Source: Pseudomonas sp. N040
GTDB taxonomy: Bacteria; Pseudomonadota; Gammaproteobacteria; Pseudomonadales; Pseudomonadaceae
Assembly (NCBI RefSeq): GCF_015637705.1
Contig: NZ_JADOBE010000003.1
Coordinates: forward strand, 310,001 to 374,000
Direction of reading: 5' to 3'
DNA length: 64,000 bases
Part shown: piece by piece, positions 28,097-35,930 of the stretch
How positions within the stretch are numbered: position 1 is the first letter of the stretch
Layout of the letters: every line of letters begins with the position of its first letter
Notes under the pieces: generated by a model
The model's database searches: none
What the model was told of the DNA's origin: nothing
Seen by the model: the letters and a program-made list of their open reading frames with translations, nothing else
Program-made: the position numbers and the translations under genes

Positions 28097-28618
28097 ATGG
28101 CAAACAACTGGTTTGATCAACTCACCGAAAAAATGACCCGGCAGACGGCGCGCAGCACCTCCCGGCGCGGCTTTCTCGGCGGGCTCGGCACCCTGCTGAT
28201 CGGTGCCGGCGCTTTCACCCTGCTGCCGGTCTACCGCAATGGCGCCTTCGCCGCGACCAGCGTTGACGAGGAGGGTGATCCGAACAGCTGCGACTACTGG
28301 CGGCACTGCGCCATCGATGGCTTCCTCTGTGGTTGCTGCGGCGGCTCGGCGAGCAGCTGCCCGCCGGGCACGGTGAAATCGGACATCACCTGGATTGGCA
28401 CCTGCCGCAATCCCACCGACGGCAAGGACTACATCATTTCCTACAACGACTGCTGCGGTAAGAGTAACTGTGGTCGCTGCATCTGCCAGCGCGACCAAGG
28501 TGACACGCCGATCTACCGGCCACAGAGTTCCAACGACCTCAACTGGTGTACCGGCAGCCAGGCCAACGTGCCGTATCACTGCTCGCTGTCGGTGGTGATT
28601 GGCGTCAAGGAGCATTGA
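28097..28618 (+). CDS. aauA: TTQ amine dehydrogenase, small catalytic subunit
   Basis: 173 aa. A twin-arginine leader (TSRRGFLGGLGTLLIGAGAF) predicts export by Tat. The mature part carries the TTQ-forming tryptophans Trp99 (SDITWIGTC) and Trp150 (NDLNWCTG), 51 residues apart as in methylamine and aromatic amine dehydrogenases, and the catalytic Asp118 (NDCCGK), 19 residues after the first Trp as expected. It has 14 cysteines from 65 on; the methylamine dehydrogenase light chain as I recall it has 12. It oxidises primary amines to aldehydes and ammonia, passing electrons to a periplasmic acceptor. Confidence 0.92.
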   Translation: MANNWFDQLTEKMTRQTARSTSRRGFLGGLGTLLIGAGAFTLLPVYRNGAFAATSVDEEGDPNSCDYWRHCAIDGFLCGCCGGSASSCPPGTVKSDITWIGTCRNPTDGKDYIISYNDCCGKSNCGRCICQRDQGDTPIYRPQSSNDLNWCTGSQANVPYHCSLSVVIGVKEH

Positions 28619-29064
28619 TGCGCACGGCGGCACTGCTGCTGTTGCTGGCGGCGAGTTCGAGCTGGGCAACCGAGCCGGCCGAGGCTGACTACATGCTCAA
28701 CTGTCAGGGTTGTCACCTGCCCGATGGCAGCGGTTTTCCTTCGCGTCAGGTGCCGGACTTGCGCAACCAGATGGGCCGCTTCCTCAGCGTGCCGGGCGGG
28801 CGAGAATTCCTCGTGCAGGTGCCAGGCTCGGCACAGACCGCACTGAATGATGCCGATCTGGCGCGTCTGCTGAACTGGATGCTGTTGCGCTTCAGCGCGG
28901 CGCAGCTGCCGGTGTATTTTCAACCCTACACGGCGGCGGAAGTTGGCCCGCTGCGCAAGCAGCCGCTGGCACGGGTCAGTGAGGTGCGCAGCGAATTGCT
29001 GGAACGCATCGCGCATCAGGAGCAGGTGCAACTTGGCGGGCTGACCTCAACCACTAACAGGTAA
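28618..29064 (+). CDS. Periplasmic monohaem c-type cytochrome of the amine dehydrogenase operon
   Basis: 148 aa. A signal peptide (RTAALLLLLAASSSWA) is followed by one haem-binding site, CQGCH at 29-33. The ATG overlaps the aauA stop (TGATG). A small monohaem cytochrome directly after aauA is also found in the Alcaligenes aau cluster as I recall it. It is a candidate electron acceptor or maturation partner for the dehydrogenase. Confidence 0.82.
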   Translation: MRTAALLLLLAASSSWATEPAEADYMLNCQGCHLPDGSGFPSRQVPDLRNQMGRFLSVPGGREFLVQVPGSAQTALNDADLARLLNWMLLRFSAAQLPVYFQPYTAAEVGPLRKQPLARVSEVRSELLERIAHQEQVQLGGLTSTTNR

Positions 29065-29069
29065 AAAAC

Positions 29070-29693
29070 ATGCACAAGATTTTCGGCCTGTCTTTGTTGT
29101 TCCTGCTAGCACCTGCCGGTGCCCAAGCCGCCAACGGCACCGCAGCGGAGTTGCTGGCCGGTTGCGCGAGCTGTCATGGCGCGCAGGGCCAGGGCAATCA
29201 GGCGCTTGGCGCGCCGCCCCTGGCCGGTCAGGATGCCGCCTACCTGGCACGCCAGCTGAGCAACTTCAAGTCGGGCCGGCGCGGCTATGCCGGGCAGGAT
29301 GCGTCCGGGCAGGCCATGCGTGCGCAGGCCGCTGGTCTCGACGAACAGCAGATCGCCAGCCTGGCGCAGCACTACGCCGGCCTGCCCGCGGTACTCCTGG
29401 CGGCGGCCGCGGAGTTGCCCGATCCGCTGGGCGCCGCGCGCTACCTGGACACCTGCGCGGCCTGCCACGGCGTGCAGGCCCAGGGTTATCCGCAGATGCA
29501 GGCCCCCAACCTGCGCCTCCTCGGCGGCTGGTACATCGACCAGCAACTGGCCAGCTACATACGCGGCTGGCGTGGCGCGGAAGCGCATGCCGACATCCAG
29601 GGCATGTGGATGCGTTCGATCGCCACGCATGTCGGTTCCGGCGCAGACCTGGCTGCGCTGATCGGCTACATTCAGACGCTGGGTAGCCAGTGA
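29070..29693 (+). CDS. Dihaem cytochrome c (c4-like)
   Basis: 207 aa with a signal peptide (to about GAQA) and two similar halves. The haem motifs are CASCH (32-36) and CAACH (129-133), the arrangement of cytochrome c4 or c553-type dihaem proteins. It is not MauG, which is about twice as long and built like a bacterial dihaem peroxidase. It probably carries electrons from the amine dehydrogenase to a terminal oxidase. It starts 5 bases after the monohaem cytochrome gene. Confidence 0.87.
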   Translation: MHKIFGLSLLFLLAPAGAQAANGTAAELLAGCASCHGAQGQGNQALGAPPLAGQDAAYLARQLSNFKSGRRGYAGQDASGQAMRAQAAGLDEQQIASLAQHYAGLPAVLLAAAAELPDPLGAARYLDTCAACHGVQAQGYPQMQAPNLRLLGGWYIDQQLASYIRGWRGAEAHADIQGMWMRSIATHVGSGADLAALIGYIQTLGSQ

Positions 29694-29709
29694 ACGCGGA
29701 GACACGCTG

Positions 29710-30003
29710 ATGATCGTTTTGCTGGGAAGTGTGCAGGTGCAGCCGGAACGGCTGGAGGAGGCGCTGGCGCTGAGCCAGGTGCATGTACGGCGCTCGCGCG
29801 GCGAGCCGGGCTGCATTGCCCATGCGGTGTACCTGGATCCGGAAGACCCGCTGCGCCTGGTATTTGTCGAGCGCTGGGCCGACCAGGCGGCGTTGCAGGT
29901 GCATTTTGGCCTGTCCGCGTCGCGCCAGTTCGCCGGCGCGCTGACCCAACTGGCCAGCGCCGCGCCGGAGATGCAGATCTACCAGGCCACGCTGACCGGC
30001 TGA
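29710..30003 (+). CDS. Antibiotic biosynthesis monooxygenase (ABM) domain protein
   Basis: 97 aa, a single ferredoxin-like ABM domain: IVLLGSVQVQPERLEEALAL, RRSRGEPGCIAHAVYLDPEDP and FVERWADQAALQVHF. Such small dimeric proteins are cofactor-free oxygenases or act on reactive quinone or aldehyde products. It starts 16 bases after the dihaem cytochrome gene and probably belongs to the same transcript, so a link to amine oxidation products is possible but unproven. Confidence 0.8.
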   Translation: MIVLLGSVQVQPERLEEALALSQVHVRRSRGEPGCIAHAVYLDPEDPLRLVFVERWADQAALQVHFGLSASRQFAGALTQLASAAPEMQIYQATLTG

Positions 30004-30006
30004 GCA

Positions 30007-30040
30007 GCGGGGGTAACCTCGTGTGGTTAGCTACCCCCGC
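30007..30040. terminator. Hairpin between convergent ABM and DoxX genes
   Basis: GCGGGGGTAACC (30007-30018) pairs with GGTT-(GC)-TACCCCCGC (30025-30040) with a 2-base bulge. There is no T run, but its place between two convergent genes suggests a bidirectional stop. Confidence 0.5.
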
Positions 30041-30058
30041 AGCGGCTATACGCCAGAC

Positions 30059-30493
30059 TCAAGCAGCATGGCTGAGCCGGCCATCCAGGGAGAAACGGCC
30101 CGCGCCGGAAATCAGCAGGGCCAGTGAAGCCACCAGTAGCACGAAGCCATATTCATAGCCGTTGTTGGCCATGAAGAAGCCATTGCCGCTGTGCACGCTG
30201 AAGATCGCCACCAGCATGGTGAAGGCGGTCAGCGCTGCCGCCGGGCGGGTGAGCAGGCCCAGTACCAGCGCCAGACCACCGAAGAACTCGGCCGAGCCGG
30301 CCAGCGCGGCCATCAGCAGGCCTGGCTGCAAGCCGATCGAGTCCATCCACTGACCGGTGCCCTCCAGACCATAGCCGCCGAACCAGCCGAACAGTTTTTG
30401 TGCGCCATGCGGCATCAGCGCCAGGCCGAGGCCGACGCGCAGTACCAGTGAGGACAGGGATTTGTCAGTGTGCAGCAGGTTCATCAGGTTCAT
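30059..30493 (-). CDS. DoxX family membrane protein
   Basis: 144 aa with four transmembrane segments. The DoxX signature is visible: LVLRVGLGLALMPHGAQKLFGWFGGYGLEGTGQWM, then SAEFFGGLALVLGLLTRPAA. It overlaps the pirin gene stop by 4 bases and is in the same operon. DoxX/pirin pairs are common and thought to relate to redox or electrophile stress; the reaction is unknown. Confidence 0.88.
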   Translation of the reverse strand: MNLMNLLHTDKSLSSLVLRVGLGLALMPHGAQKLFGWFGGYGLEGTGQWMDSIGLQPGLLMAALAGSAEFFGGLALVLGLLTRPAAALTAFTMLVAIFSVHSGNGFFMANNGYEYGFVLLVASLALLISGAGRFSLDGRLSHAA

Positions 30494-31362
30494 GGTGTAG
30501 CTCCTTCTGGGTTTTGCGGTGGTTGGCCAAGTATGCCGTTGCGGTAGTCCGCAATGGCCTGTTGGATTTCGGCTTCGCTGTCCATCACGAACGGGCCGTG
30601 CTGGACGATCGGCTCGCCCAGTGGTGTGCCGGCCAGCAACAACAGGCGCACACCCTCGGCACCTGCAGTCAGGCTGACCTGCTCGCCTTCGCTGAAGCGG
30701 ACCAGCTGGCCCGGCTGGATCGGCAGCCCGGTCGCCAGCATGCCCTCGTAGACATACGCCAGCAGGGTGTCCTGCGCGGGCAACGCGAGGTTCAGGCTCG
30801 CCCCGGCGGGCAGCTGCAGGTCGAGGGTCCGCGCGCCAGCGGCCAGGCTATCCAGCGGGCTGCGGAGCAGCGTGCCGTCGACCGTCCAGCTGCCGCCAAA
30901 CACCCGGGCCGAACCGCCACTGGCGAGGCTCAGCGTGGGCAGTTCGCCGGCGACCGCCTGGCGGTATTCCGGGGCCTTCATCTTCTGTGCGGCCGGCAGG
31001 TTGATCCACAGCTGGAAGCCATGCAGCAGCCCGTCATGGATCAGCGGCATTTCCGAATGGATGATGCCGCTGCCGGTGGACATCCACTGGGCACCGCCAT
31101 TGCGCAGCTCGGCACGGTGGCCGAAGTTGTCTTCATGGATGAAGCCGCCGGAGAGCATGTAGGTCAGGGTTTCGATGCCGCGATGGGGATGCGCGGGAAA
31201 GCCGCCGACGTAATCGGCCTGATCATCCGAACGGATTTCATCCAGCATCAGAAACGGATCGAGGTCATGCTGCTGCTGGCCAAGCACGCGCCGGATGCGC
31301 ACGCCATCACCATCCCGGCTGTTGCGTCCGGGCAGAATCTGCTGGATCTTGCGACTGTTCAT
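30490..31362 (-). CDS. Pirin family protein (bicupin)
   Basis: 290 aa, normal for pirin. The N-terminal cupin holds the metal-binding pattern HPHRGIETLTYMLSGG followed by HRAELRNGGAQWMSTGSGIIHSE. Pirins bind iron; some have quercetinase activity and others regulate. It is the first gene of the pirin-doxX operon, divergent from the O-antigen-ligase-like gene across an AT-rich gap. Confidence 0.9.
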   Translation of the reverse strand: MNSRKIQQILPGRNSRDGDGVRIRRVLGQQQHDLDPFLMLDEIRSDDQADYVGGFPAHPHRGIETLTYMLSGGFIHEDNFGHRAELRNGGAQWMSTGSGIIHSEMPLIHDGLLHGFQLWINLPAAQKMKAPEYRQAVAGELPTLSLASGGSARVFGGSWTVDGTLLRSPLDSLAAGARTLDLQLPAGASLNLALPAQDTLLAYVYEGMLATGLPIQPGQLVRFSEGEQVSLTAGAEGVRLLLLAGTPLGEPIVQHGPFVMDSEAEIQQAIADYRNGILGQPPQNPEGATP

Positions 31363-31434
31363 GGGTACCTCCCTTCAAGGCTCAAACTGCCTGTGCGAGC
31401 CATAATATATCTACGCGTATCAGTTAAATAACGC

Positions 31435-31450
31435 TAAATACCGCTATTTA
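31435..31450. promoter_or_regulatory. AT-rich palindrome upstream of pirin
   Basis: TAAATA-CCGC-TATTTA is a perfect 6-bp inverted repeat about 75 bases before the pirin start. It lies in a locally AT-rich stretch (about 31400-31470) that should contain the pirin promoter. A plausible operator; the protein that binds is unknown. Confidence 0.35.
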
Positions 31451-31660
31451 TAATCGAATATTTGAATGTTTCTGCTTGCGGGTCGTCCTAGGCCTTGCCA
31501 ATACGCGTTCGTGCAGGAGCGTCGCCCCGGCGCGCGCTTTTGGCGGGCCGGCGCAAGGGAGTGCTTACAGCCCCCGGCCGAACCCCCTACAATCCTCAAC
31601 CTTTGCCGCAGGCGCCAGCCGCCTGTCGGCCAGCCAACCAGCGCGCGGATCAACCCAGCC

Positions 31661-33022
31661 ATGCCTCACACCAGCAGTCTTCTCGAGCGCTTCCTCGTAG
31701 CCGGGCTTCTCCTGCTGCTGCTCTGGCTGCCCCTGCCGCTGGGCAGCAACCGCGACTGGGCGATCGGGCTATTCAGCCTGTGCACCGGCATCCTCGCTGC
31801 CGGCTGGGCGCTGGCCTGCTGGCGCGGCCTGCTCGGACCCGCCAGCCGCATCACCCTGCACGCGGCGCGGCCCATGCTGGCCCTGCTGCTGGCAACCCAG
31901 GCCTGGGTCGCCGTGCAGTGGCTCAGCGGGCTGAGCGTCGATAACGGCGCAACCTTCAAATACCTGCTGCTGGGAATAGCCTACAGCCTGCTGTTTCTGC
32001 TGACCGTCAGCCTGATGCACACGCGCAAGCGGCTCAGCCTGCTGCTCGCGATCCTGGTCGTCAGCGGCACCCTGCAGGCGTTCTGGGGTTCATTCATGAC
32101 CCTGTCGGGAGTCGAGTGGCTGCTGGTCGGCCCGAAGGACACCGGCGTCGGCGTTGCCACCGGTACCTTCGTCAACCGCAACCACCTCGCCGGCTACCTG
32201 GAGATGAGCCTGGCCTGCGGCATCGGCCTGCTGCTGGCGCTGCGCGATGGCCGGCCGTTCAGTTGGGTGAATGTGCTGGAGTTGCTGCTCGGACCGAAGG
32301 CACGCCTGCGCCTGGCGCTGGTGGTGATGGTCATCGCTCTGGTGCTGACCCGTTCGCGCACCGGCAACACTGCCTTCTTTGTCAGCCTGCTGCTGGTCGG
32401 CGGCCTGTTCGTGCTGCTGGAACGGCAACATCGCCTGCGCAACAGCCTGATCCTGGCCAGCATCATCCTCATCGACGTGCTGGTGATCAGCCAGTACTTC
32501 GGCCTCGAGCAACTGCGCGAGCGCATCGTCAATACGCAGTTGACGGATGTGGTGGTCGAAGGGGTGGTGGTGAAGCAGTCCACCGAAGACCGCCCCGACG
32601 TGTTCGGTTACGCCTTGCCGCTGCTGCTCGAACGGCCGCTGTCCGGCCAGGGTGCCGGCAGCTTCGAGGCGGCCTTCCCCAAATACCCCGGCGCCGATAT
32701 CCGCGGCCACTTCGACCACGCGCACAACGACTACCTGCAGTTCGGTATCGAGTACGGCCTGCTCGGCAGCCTGTCGCTGGCGGCTTTCGTCCTGCTGGCC
32801 CTGTGGCATGCGCTGCGCGCCCTGTGGCAGCGCCAGTCGGTGTACCGCAGCGGCGTCGGTTTCGGCGCGGCCATGGGCATCCTCGCCCTGCTGATCCACT
32901 CCGGCACCGACTTCAACCTGCAGATCCCGGCCAACGCCGCCACCTTCGTGGTGCTCTGCGCCATCGCCGTCCTGGCCGGCAGCCACAGCCATCCGCACCG
33001 GCGTCCGGGCAAGGCCGCCTAG
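31661..33022 (+). CDS. O-antigen ligase/polymerase-like membrane protein (Wzy_C family)
   Basis: 453 aa from ATG 31661 with about 10-12 transmembrane segments. The large periplasmic loop near residues 285-370 ends in the conserved HFDHAHNDYLQFGIEYGLLG motif of the O-antigen ligase (PF04932) family. Such proteins join or polymerise saccharides on lipid carriers or proteins in the periplasm. No glycosyltransferase or polysaccharide cluster is next to it, so the substrate is open. The start has no good ribosome site; the in-frame region upstream looks noncoding. Confidence 0.85.
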   Translation: MPHTSSLLERFLVAGLLLLLLWLPLPLGSNRDWAIGLFSLCTGILAAGWALACWRGLLGPASRITLHAARPMLALLLATQAWVAVQWLSGLSVDNGATFKYLLLGIAYSLLFLLTVSLMHTRKRLSLLLAILVVSGTLQAFWGSFMTLSGVEWLLVGPKDTGVGVATGTFVNRNHLAGYLEMSLACGIGLLLALRDGRPFSWVNVLELLLGPKARLRLALVVMVIALVLTRSRTGNTAFFVSLLLVGGLFVLLERQHRLRNSLILASIILIDVLVISQYFGLEQLRERIVNTQLTDVVVEGVVVKQSTEDRPDVFGYALPLLLERPLSGQGAGSFEAAFPKYPGADIRGHFDHAHNDYLQFGIEYGLLGSLSLAAFVLLALWHALRALWQRQSVYRSGVGFGAAMGILALLIHSGTDFNLQIPANAATFVVLCAIAVLAGSHSHPHRRPGKAA

Positions 33023-33046
33023 CCGGGCACCGGTGGCGGTTGGCGG

Positions 33047-33733
33047 TCAGGCCCGGAGTACCGGGCCGCCGACCTGGATGGCGCGCTGGTAGGCCGGGCG
33101 CTGCAGCATGCGCTGCTTGTAGGCTTGCAGGTGCGGGTAGCGGGTGGCGTCCTCACCGCGCGCGAGCAGCGCTTCCACGGCGAAGCTCATCTGGAAGTCG
33201 GCCATGCTCAGTTGCTCGCCGGCAAACCAGGTGTGGCTGGCCAGGTGCTGCTCGATGAACGCCAGCGCCGTGTTGATGTTCGGATCGACCAGTTTGGCCT
33301 GTACCTGCTGGCACAGCTTGCGGGCGATCGGGCGGACGAAGAACGGCATCGGTTGGGTCGGGATGGTGGTGAACACCAGCTTCATGACCAGCCAGTTCAT
33401 CAGCGAGCCTTCGGCGTAATGCATCCAGAAACGGCACTGGCGGTGTGCCTCGCTGCCGGCCGCCGGGGTCAGGCTGGCCAGTTCGCCCTGGCCGAGATGG
33501 CCGTAGGTTTCCACCAGGTATTCGATGATCGCCGCGGACTCGGCGACCGTCACCGCGCCGTCGGTGATCACCGGCGACTTGCCCAGCGGATGAATCGCTT
33601 TCAGTTCCGGCGGCGCCAGCCGGGTCTGCGGGTTGCGCTGGTAGAGCTTCAGTTCATAGGGGATCTTGAGTTCTTCCAGCAGCCAGAGGATGCGTTGCGA
33701 GCGTGAGGTTTCCAGGTGGTGGAGAGTGAGCAT
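33047..33733 (-). CDS. Glutathione S-transferase
   Basis: 228 aa, canonical length. The N-terminal domain reads LHHLETSRSQRILWLLEELKIPYEL, with Ser at the catalytic position, then GKSPVITDGAVTVAESAAIIEYL. The C-terminal helical domain contains WFAGEQLSMADFQMSFAVEALL. It conjugates or reduces with glutathione; the substrate is unknown. It is convergent with the O-antigen-ligase-like gene. Confidence 0.9.
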   Translation of the reverse strand: MLTLHHLETSRSQRILWLLEELKIPYELKLYQRNPQTRLAPPELKAIHPLGKSPVITDGAVTVAESAAIIEYLVETYGHLGQGELASLTPAAGSEAHRQCRFWMHYAEGSLMNWLVMKLVFTTIPTQPMPFFVRPIARKLCQQVQAKLVDPNINTALAFIEQHLASHTWFAGEQLSMADFQMSFAVEALLARGEDATRYPHLQAYKQRMLQRPAYQRAIQVGGPVLRA

Positions 33734-33805
33734 CGGGCGGGTCCTTGCGTGGGTGGAATTGGGGTTTATTGGTCCGGCATGATCTGAACCGGTCGCGCAG
33801 CCATT

Positions 33806-33867
33806 GTAGGAGCCAGCTTGCTGGCGATCCGGGGTACGAGAGGCATCGCCAGCAAGCTGGCTCCTAC
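33806..33867. repeat. REP-type inverted repeat, copy 2
   Basis: GTAGGAGCCAGCTTGCTGGC with GAT (33806-33828) and the reverse complement (33845-33867) enclose 16 bases. The arms are the same as at 16403-16458. It lies between the GST and the MoxR-cluster DUF58 gene. Confidence 0.85.
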
Positions 33868-33925
33868 CCCGCGCGTGCGGGCATTCAGTTTATCTGCGGC
33901 CCGCATCCCCAGGTGTGTCGCTGGC

Positions 33926-35311
33926 TCAGAGTACCCCGGCCTTTTTCCAGGCCAGGTAGCGGCTGACCAGCTGCGGCCCCAGCTCACTGGGACGCACATC
34001 GAGCAGCGGCACGCCGTTGGCGCGCAGGCGCTCGTGCAGGCTGCCGCGGGCATTCAGGTAGCCGACCGTGCCGCAGTAGGCCAGCGCCTGGGCATAGTTG
34101 TCCACCGGCTCCTCACGCAGGCGATCGAGCACTTCTTCGCGCAGGCTGGCGAGCAGGACCAGGTGCTGGCGACCCAGGCGCTTGAGTGCTCCCAGCAGTT
34201 CTTCGTCCTCCTCGTCGCGCAGGTTGCTGATCAGCACCACCAGGGCGCGGCGCTTCTGCCGCGCCAGCAGCTGGCTGACCGCCGCCGCGTAGTCCGCCGG
34301 GCGCTGGGTGCTGTGCAGGTCGTACACGCTGTTGAGCAGGGCGCTGAGTTGCGCCATCCCCTTGGCGGGGGCGAGGAAGCGCGGCTGCTCGCCGGCGAAG
34401 GTACTCAGGCCCACCGCATCGCCCTGGCGCAGGGCCACATAAGCCAGCAGCAGGCTGGCATTCAGGGCGTGATCGAAGTGCGCCAGTTCGCCGTCCTGGC
34501 TGCGCATGCGCCGGCCGCAGTCGAGCAGGAAGATGATCTGCTGGTCGCGTTCGTCCTGGTACTCGCGGACGATCGGTGTACGCTTGCGCGCAGTGGCTTT
34601 CCAGTCGATCTGGCGCAGGGTGTCGCCATCACGGAACTCGCGCAGCTGGTGAAATTCCATGCCCAGCCCGCGGCGTTGCTGCTGGCGCACGCCGAGCTGC
34701 TGCAGCCAGTCGTCGACGGCCATCAGTTCGGCTCCGTGCAGGCGCGCGAAGTCTGGGTAGACCCGCGTTTCCCCAGGCAGCTCGAGCAGGCGCCGGCCTT
34801 GCCACAGCCCGAGCGGGCCGGGCAGCTGCAGTTCGCAGCAGCTGAAATGGAAGTGGCCGCGCTGCAACGGGCGCAGGCGGTAGCCGAGTTCGCAGCTGTG
34901 CCCGGGGAGCAGAGTGACCGACAGCGGAAAGCTGTCGCAGGCCATGCCGGCCGGGACGTGGTCGAACACGCCGATGCGGATCGGCTGGTTGCCGCTGTAC
35001 TGCAGGTGCAGGCGCACCTCGCTCCAGCGGCTGAGCGGCAGGTTGCCCGTCAGCTCGCGCTGCACCTGTGGCGTCGGCAGGCGACGCAGCAACCGGGCGT
35101 CGAGCAGGGCGGCCAGCAGCAGGCTGCACAGCAGGCCCCACCACAGCGGGGCGAGCTGTGGCGGCAGGGCAACGCCGAGCAGCGGCAGGGCTTCGAGCAG
35201 GACAGCCAGCCCGGCCAGCGCGGCGGCCAGGCCGAGCAGGCGGTGTGAGGGCCTCAGGGCAGAGTTGTTCAACGGAGTTGGCCCAGCGGAATGGGTTGGC
35301 TCAGCGCACAT
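33926..35311 (-). CDS. DUF58 (von Willebrand-like) protein of the MoxR cluster
   Basis: 461 aa from ATG 35311, which has GGAGG seven bases upstream. An N-terminal pair of hydrophobic segments (about 20-65) anchors it in the membrane. The DUF58 motif is RRGLGMEFHQLREFRDGDTLRQIDWKATAR near 235-265, followed by a VWA-like part (IIFLLDCGRRM). DUF58 proteins usually partner MoxR AAA+ ATPases. The frame stays open upstream into a repeat element (to 35608), which I take as noncoding. It lies downstream of the MoxR gene, separated by that element. Confidence 0.86.
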   Translation of the reverse strand: MCAEPTHSAGPTPLNNSALRPSHRLLGLAAALAGLAVLLEALPLLGVALPPQLAPLWWGLLCSLLLAALLDARLLRRLPTPQVQRELTGNLPLSRWSEVRLHLQYSGNQPIRIGVFDHVPAGMACDSFPLSVTLLPGHSCELGYRLRPLQRGHFHFSCCELQLPGPLGLWQGRRLLELPGETRVYPDFARLHGAELMAVDDWLQQLGVRQQQRRGLGMEFHQLREFRDGDTLRQIDWKATARKRTPIVREYQDERDQQIIFLLDCGRRMRSQDGELAHFDHALNASLLLAYVALRQGDAVGLSTFAGEQPRFLAPAKGMAQLSALLNSVYDLHSTQRPADYAAAVSQLLARQKRRALVVLISNLRDEEDEELLGALKRLGRQHLVLLASLREEVLDRLREEPVDNYAQALAYCGTVGYLNARGSLHERLRANGVPLLDVRPSELGPQLVSRYLAWKKAGVL

Positions 35312-35344
35312 TGCTCGGCCTCCAACCACACGTTTCGCCCCGCC

Positions 35345-35835
35345 GGGCGCCTCACTTTTCTTTGCTTGTGCAAAGAAAAGTAAGCAAAAGAAACACCCCC
35401 CGGCATCCGGGTCTCGCTGCGCTCGACTGCCCTCGCTCCGGCACTGCTCCGAGGGTCGTCGCGAAGGGCCATCCATGGCCCATCGTTCCTCATTTGGCAT
35501 CCTTGCCAAATGCCCCTCTGCACAGCACCTGCACTCGGCCTCCTGACGGGGCCTGGTCGCCAGCCGCACCGCCCTACCAAACCGATCGATAAACTTCCTG
35601 GCTGGCACGGACTGACAGTCCCGTCAGGAGGGAGAGCGGAGTCGGTGTGGAGAGTGGTGAGCGGCATGGATGCCGCGAGAGCTGCGCTGGGCCATGGACG
35701 GCCCATCGCAGCGGGCCCCTGGAGCGCCGATGGAGCGAACGCACCCCGAACGCGCAGCGCTCGGGGCCGGATGCCGGGGGCGCTTTCTCTTTGCTTACTT
35801 TCTCTTTGCGCAAACAAAGAGAAAGTAAGGCGCCG
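35345..35835. repeat. About 490-bp imperfect hairpin element (nested inverted repeats)
   Basis: This fills the 619-base gap between DUF58 and MoxR. The left end carries a small palindrome (ACTTTTCTTTG ... CAAAGAAAAGT, 35354-35381), then AAGTAAGCAAAAGAAACACC and CCCGGCATCCGG. The right end has the mirror image: CCGGATGCCGGGGGCG, TTGCTTACTTTCTCTTTG and CAAAGAGAAAGTAAG (35794-35829). Near the centre, CCTCCTGACGGG faces CCCGTCAGGAGG. The arms are about 200 bases each and imperfect. Reading frames across it are Arg/Pro/Ser-rich and not protein-like. It looks like a mobile or dispersed noncoding element. Confidence 0.7.
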
Positions 35836-35930
35836 TGCAGGGCGCAACCAGTAGTCAAACGCCGAGGAAAGCGCTGCGAGCCCACGCAAATGCTCAGGCA
35901 ACGCTTTACCGAAAAAGCCAGGCGACCAGC

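Noticed and set aside
29070..29693. Dihaem cytochrome as MauG
   Set aside because: MauG is about twice as long and peroxidase-like; this protein has two equal c4-like halves.
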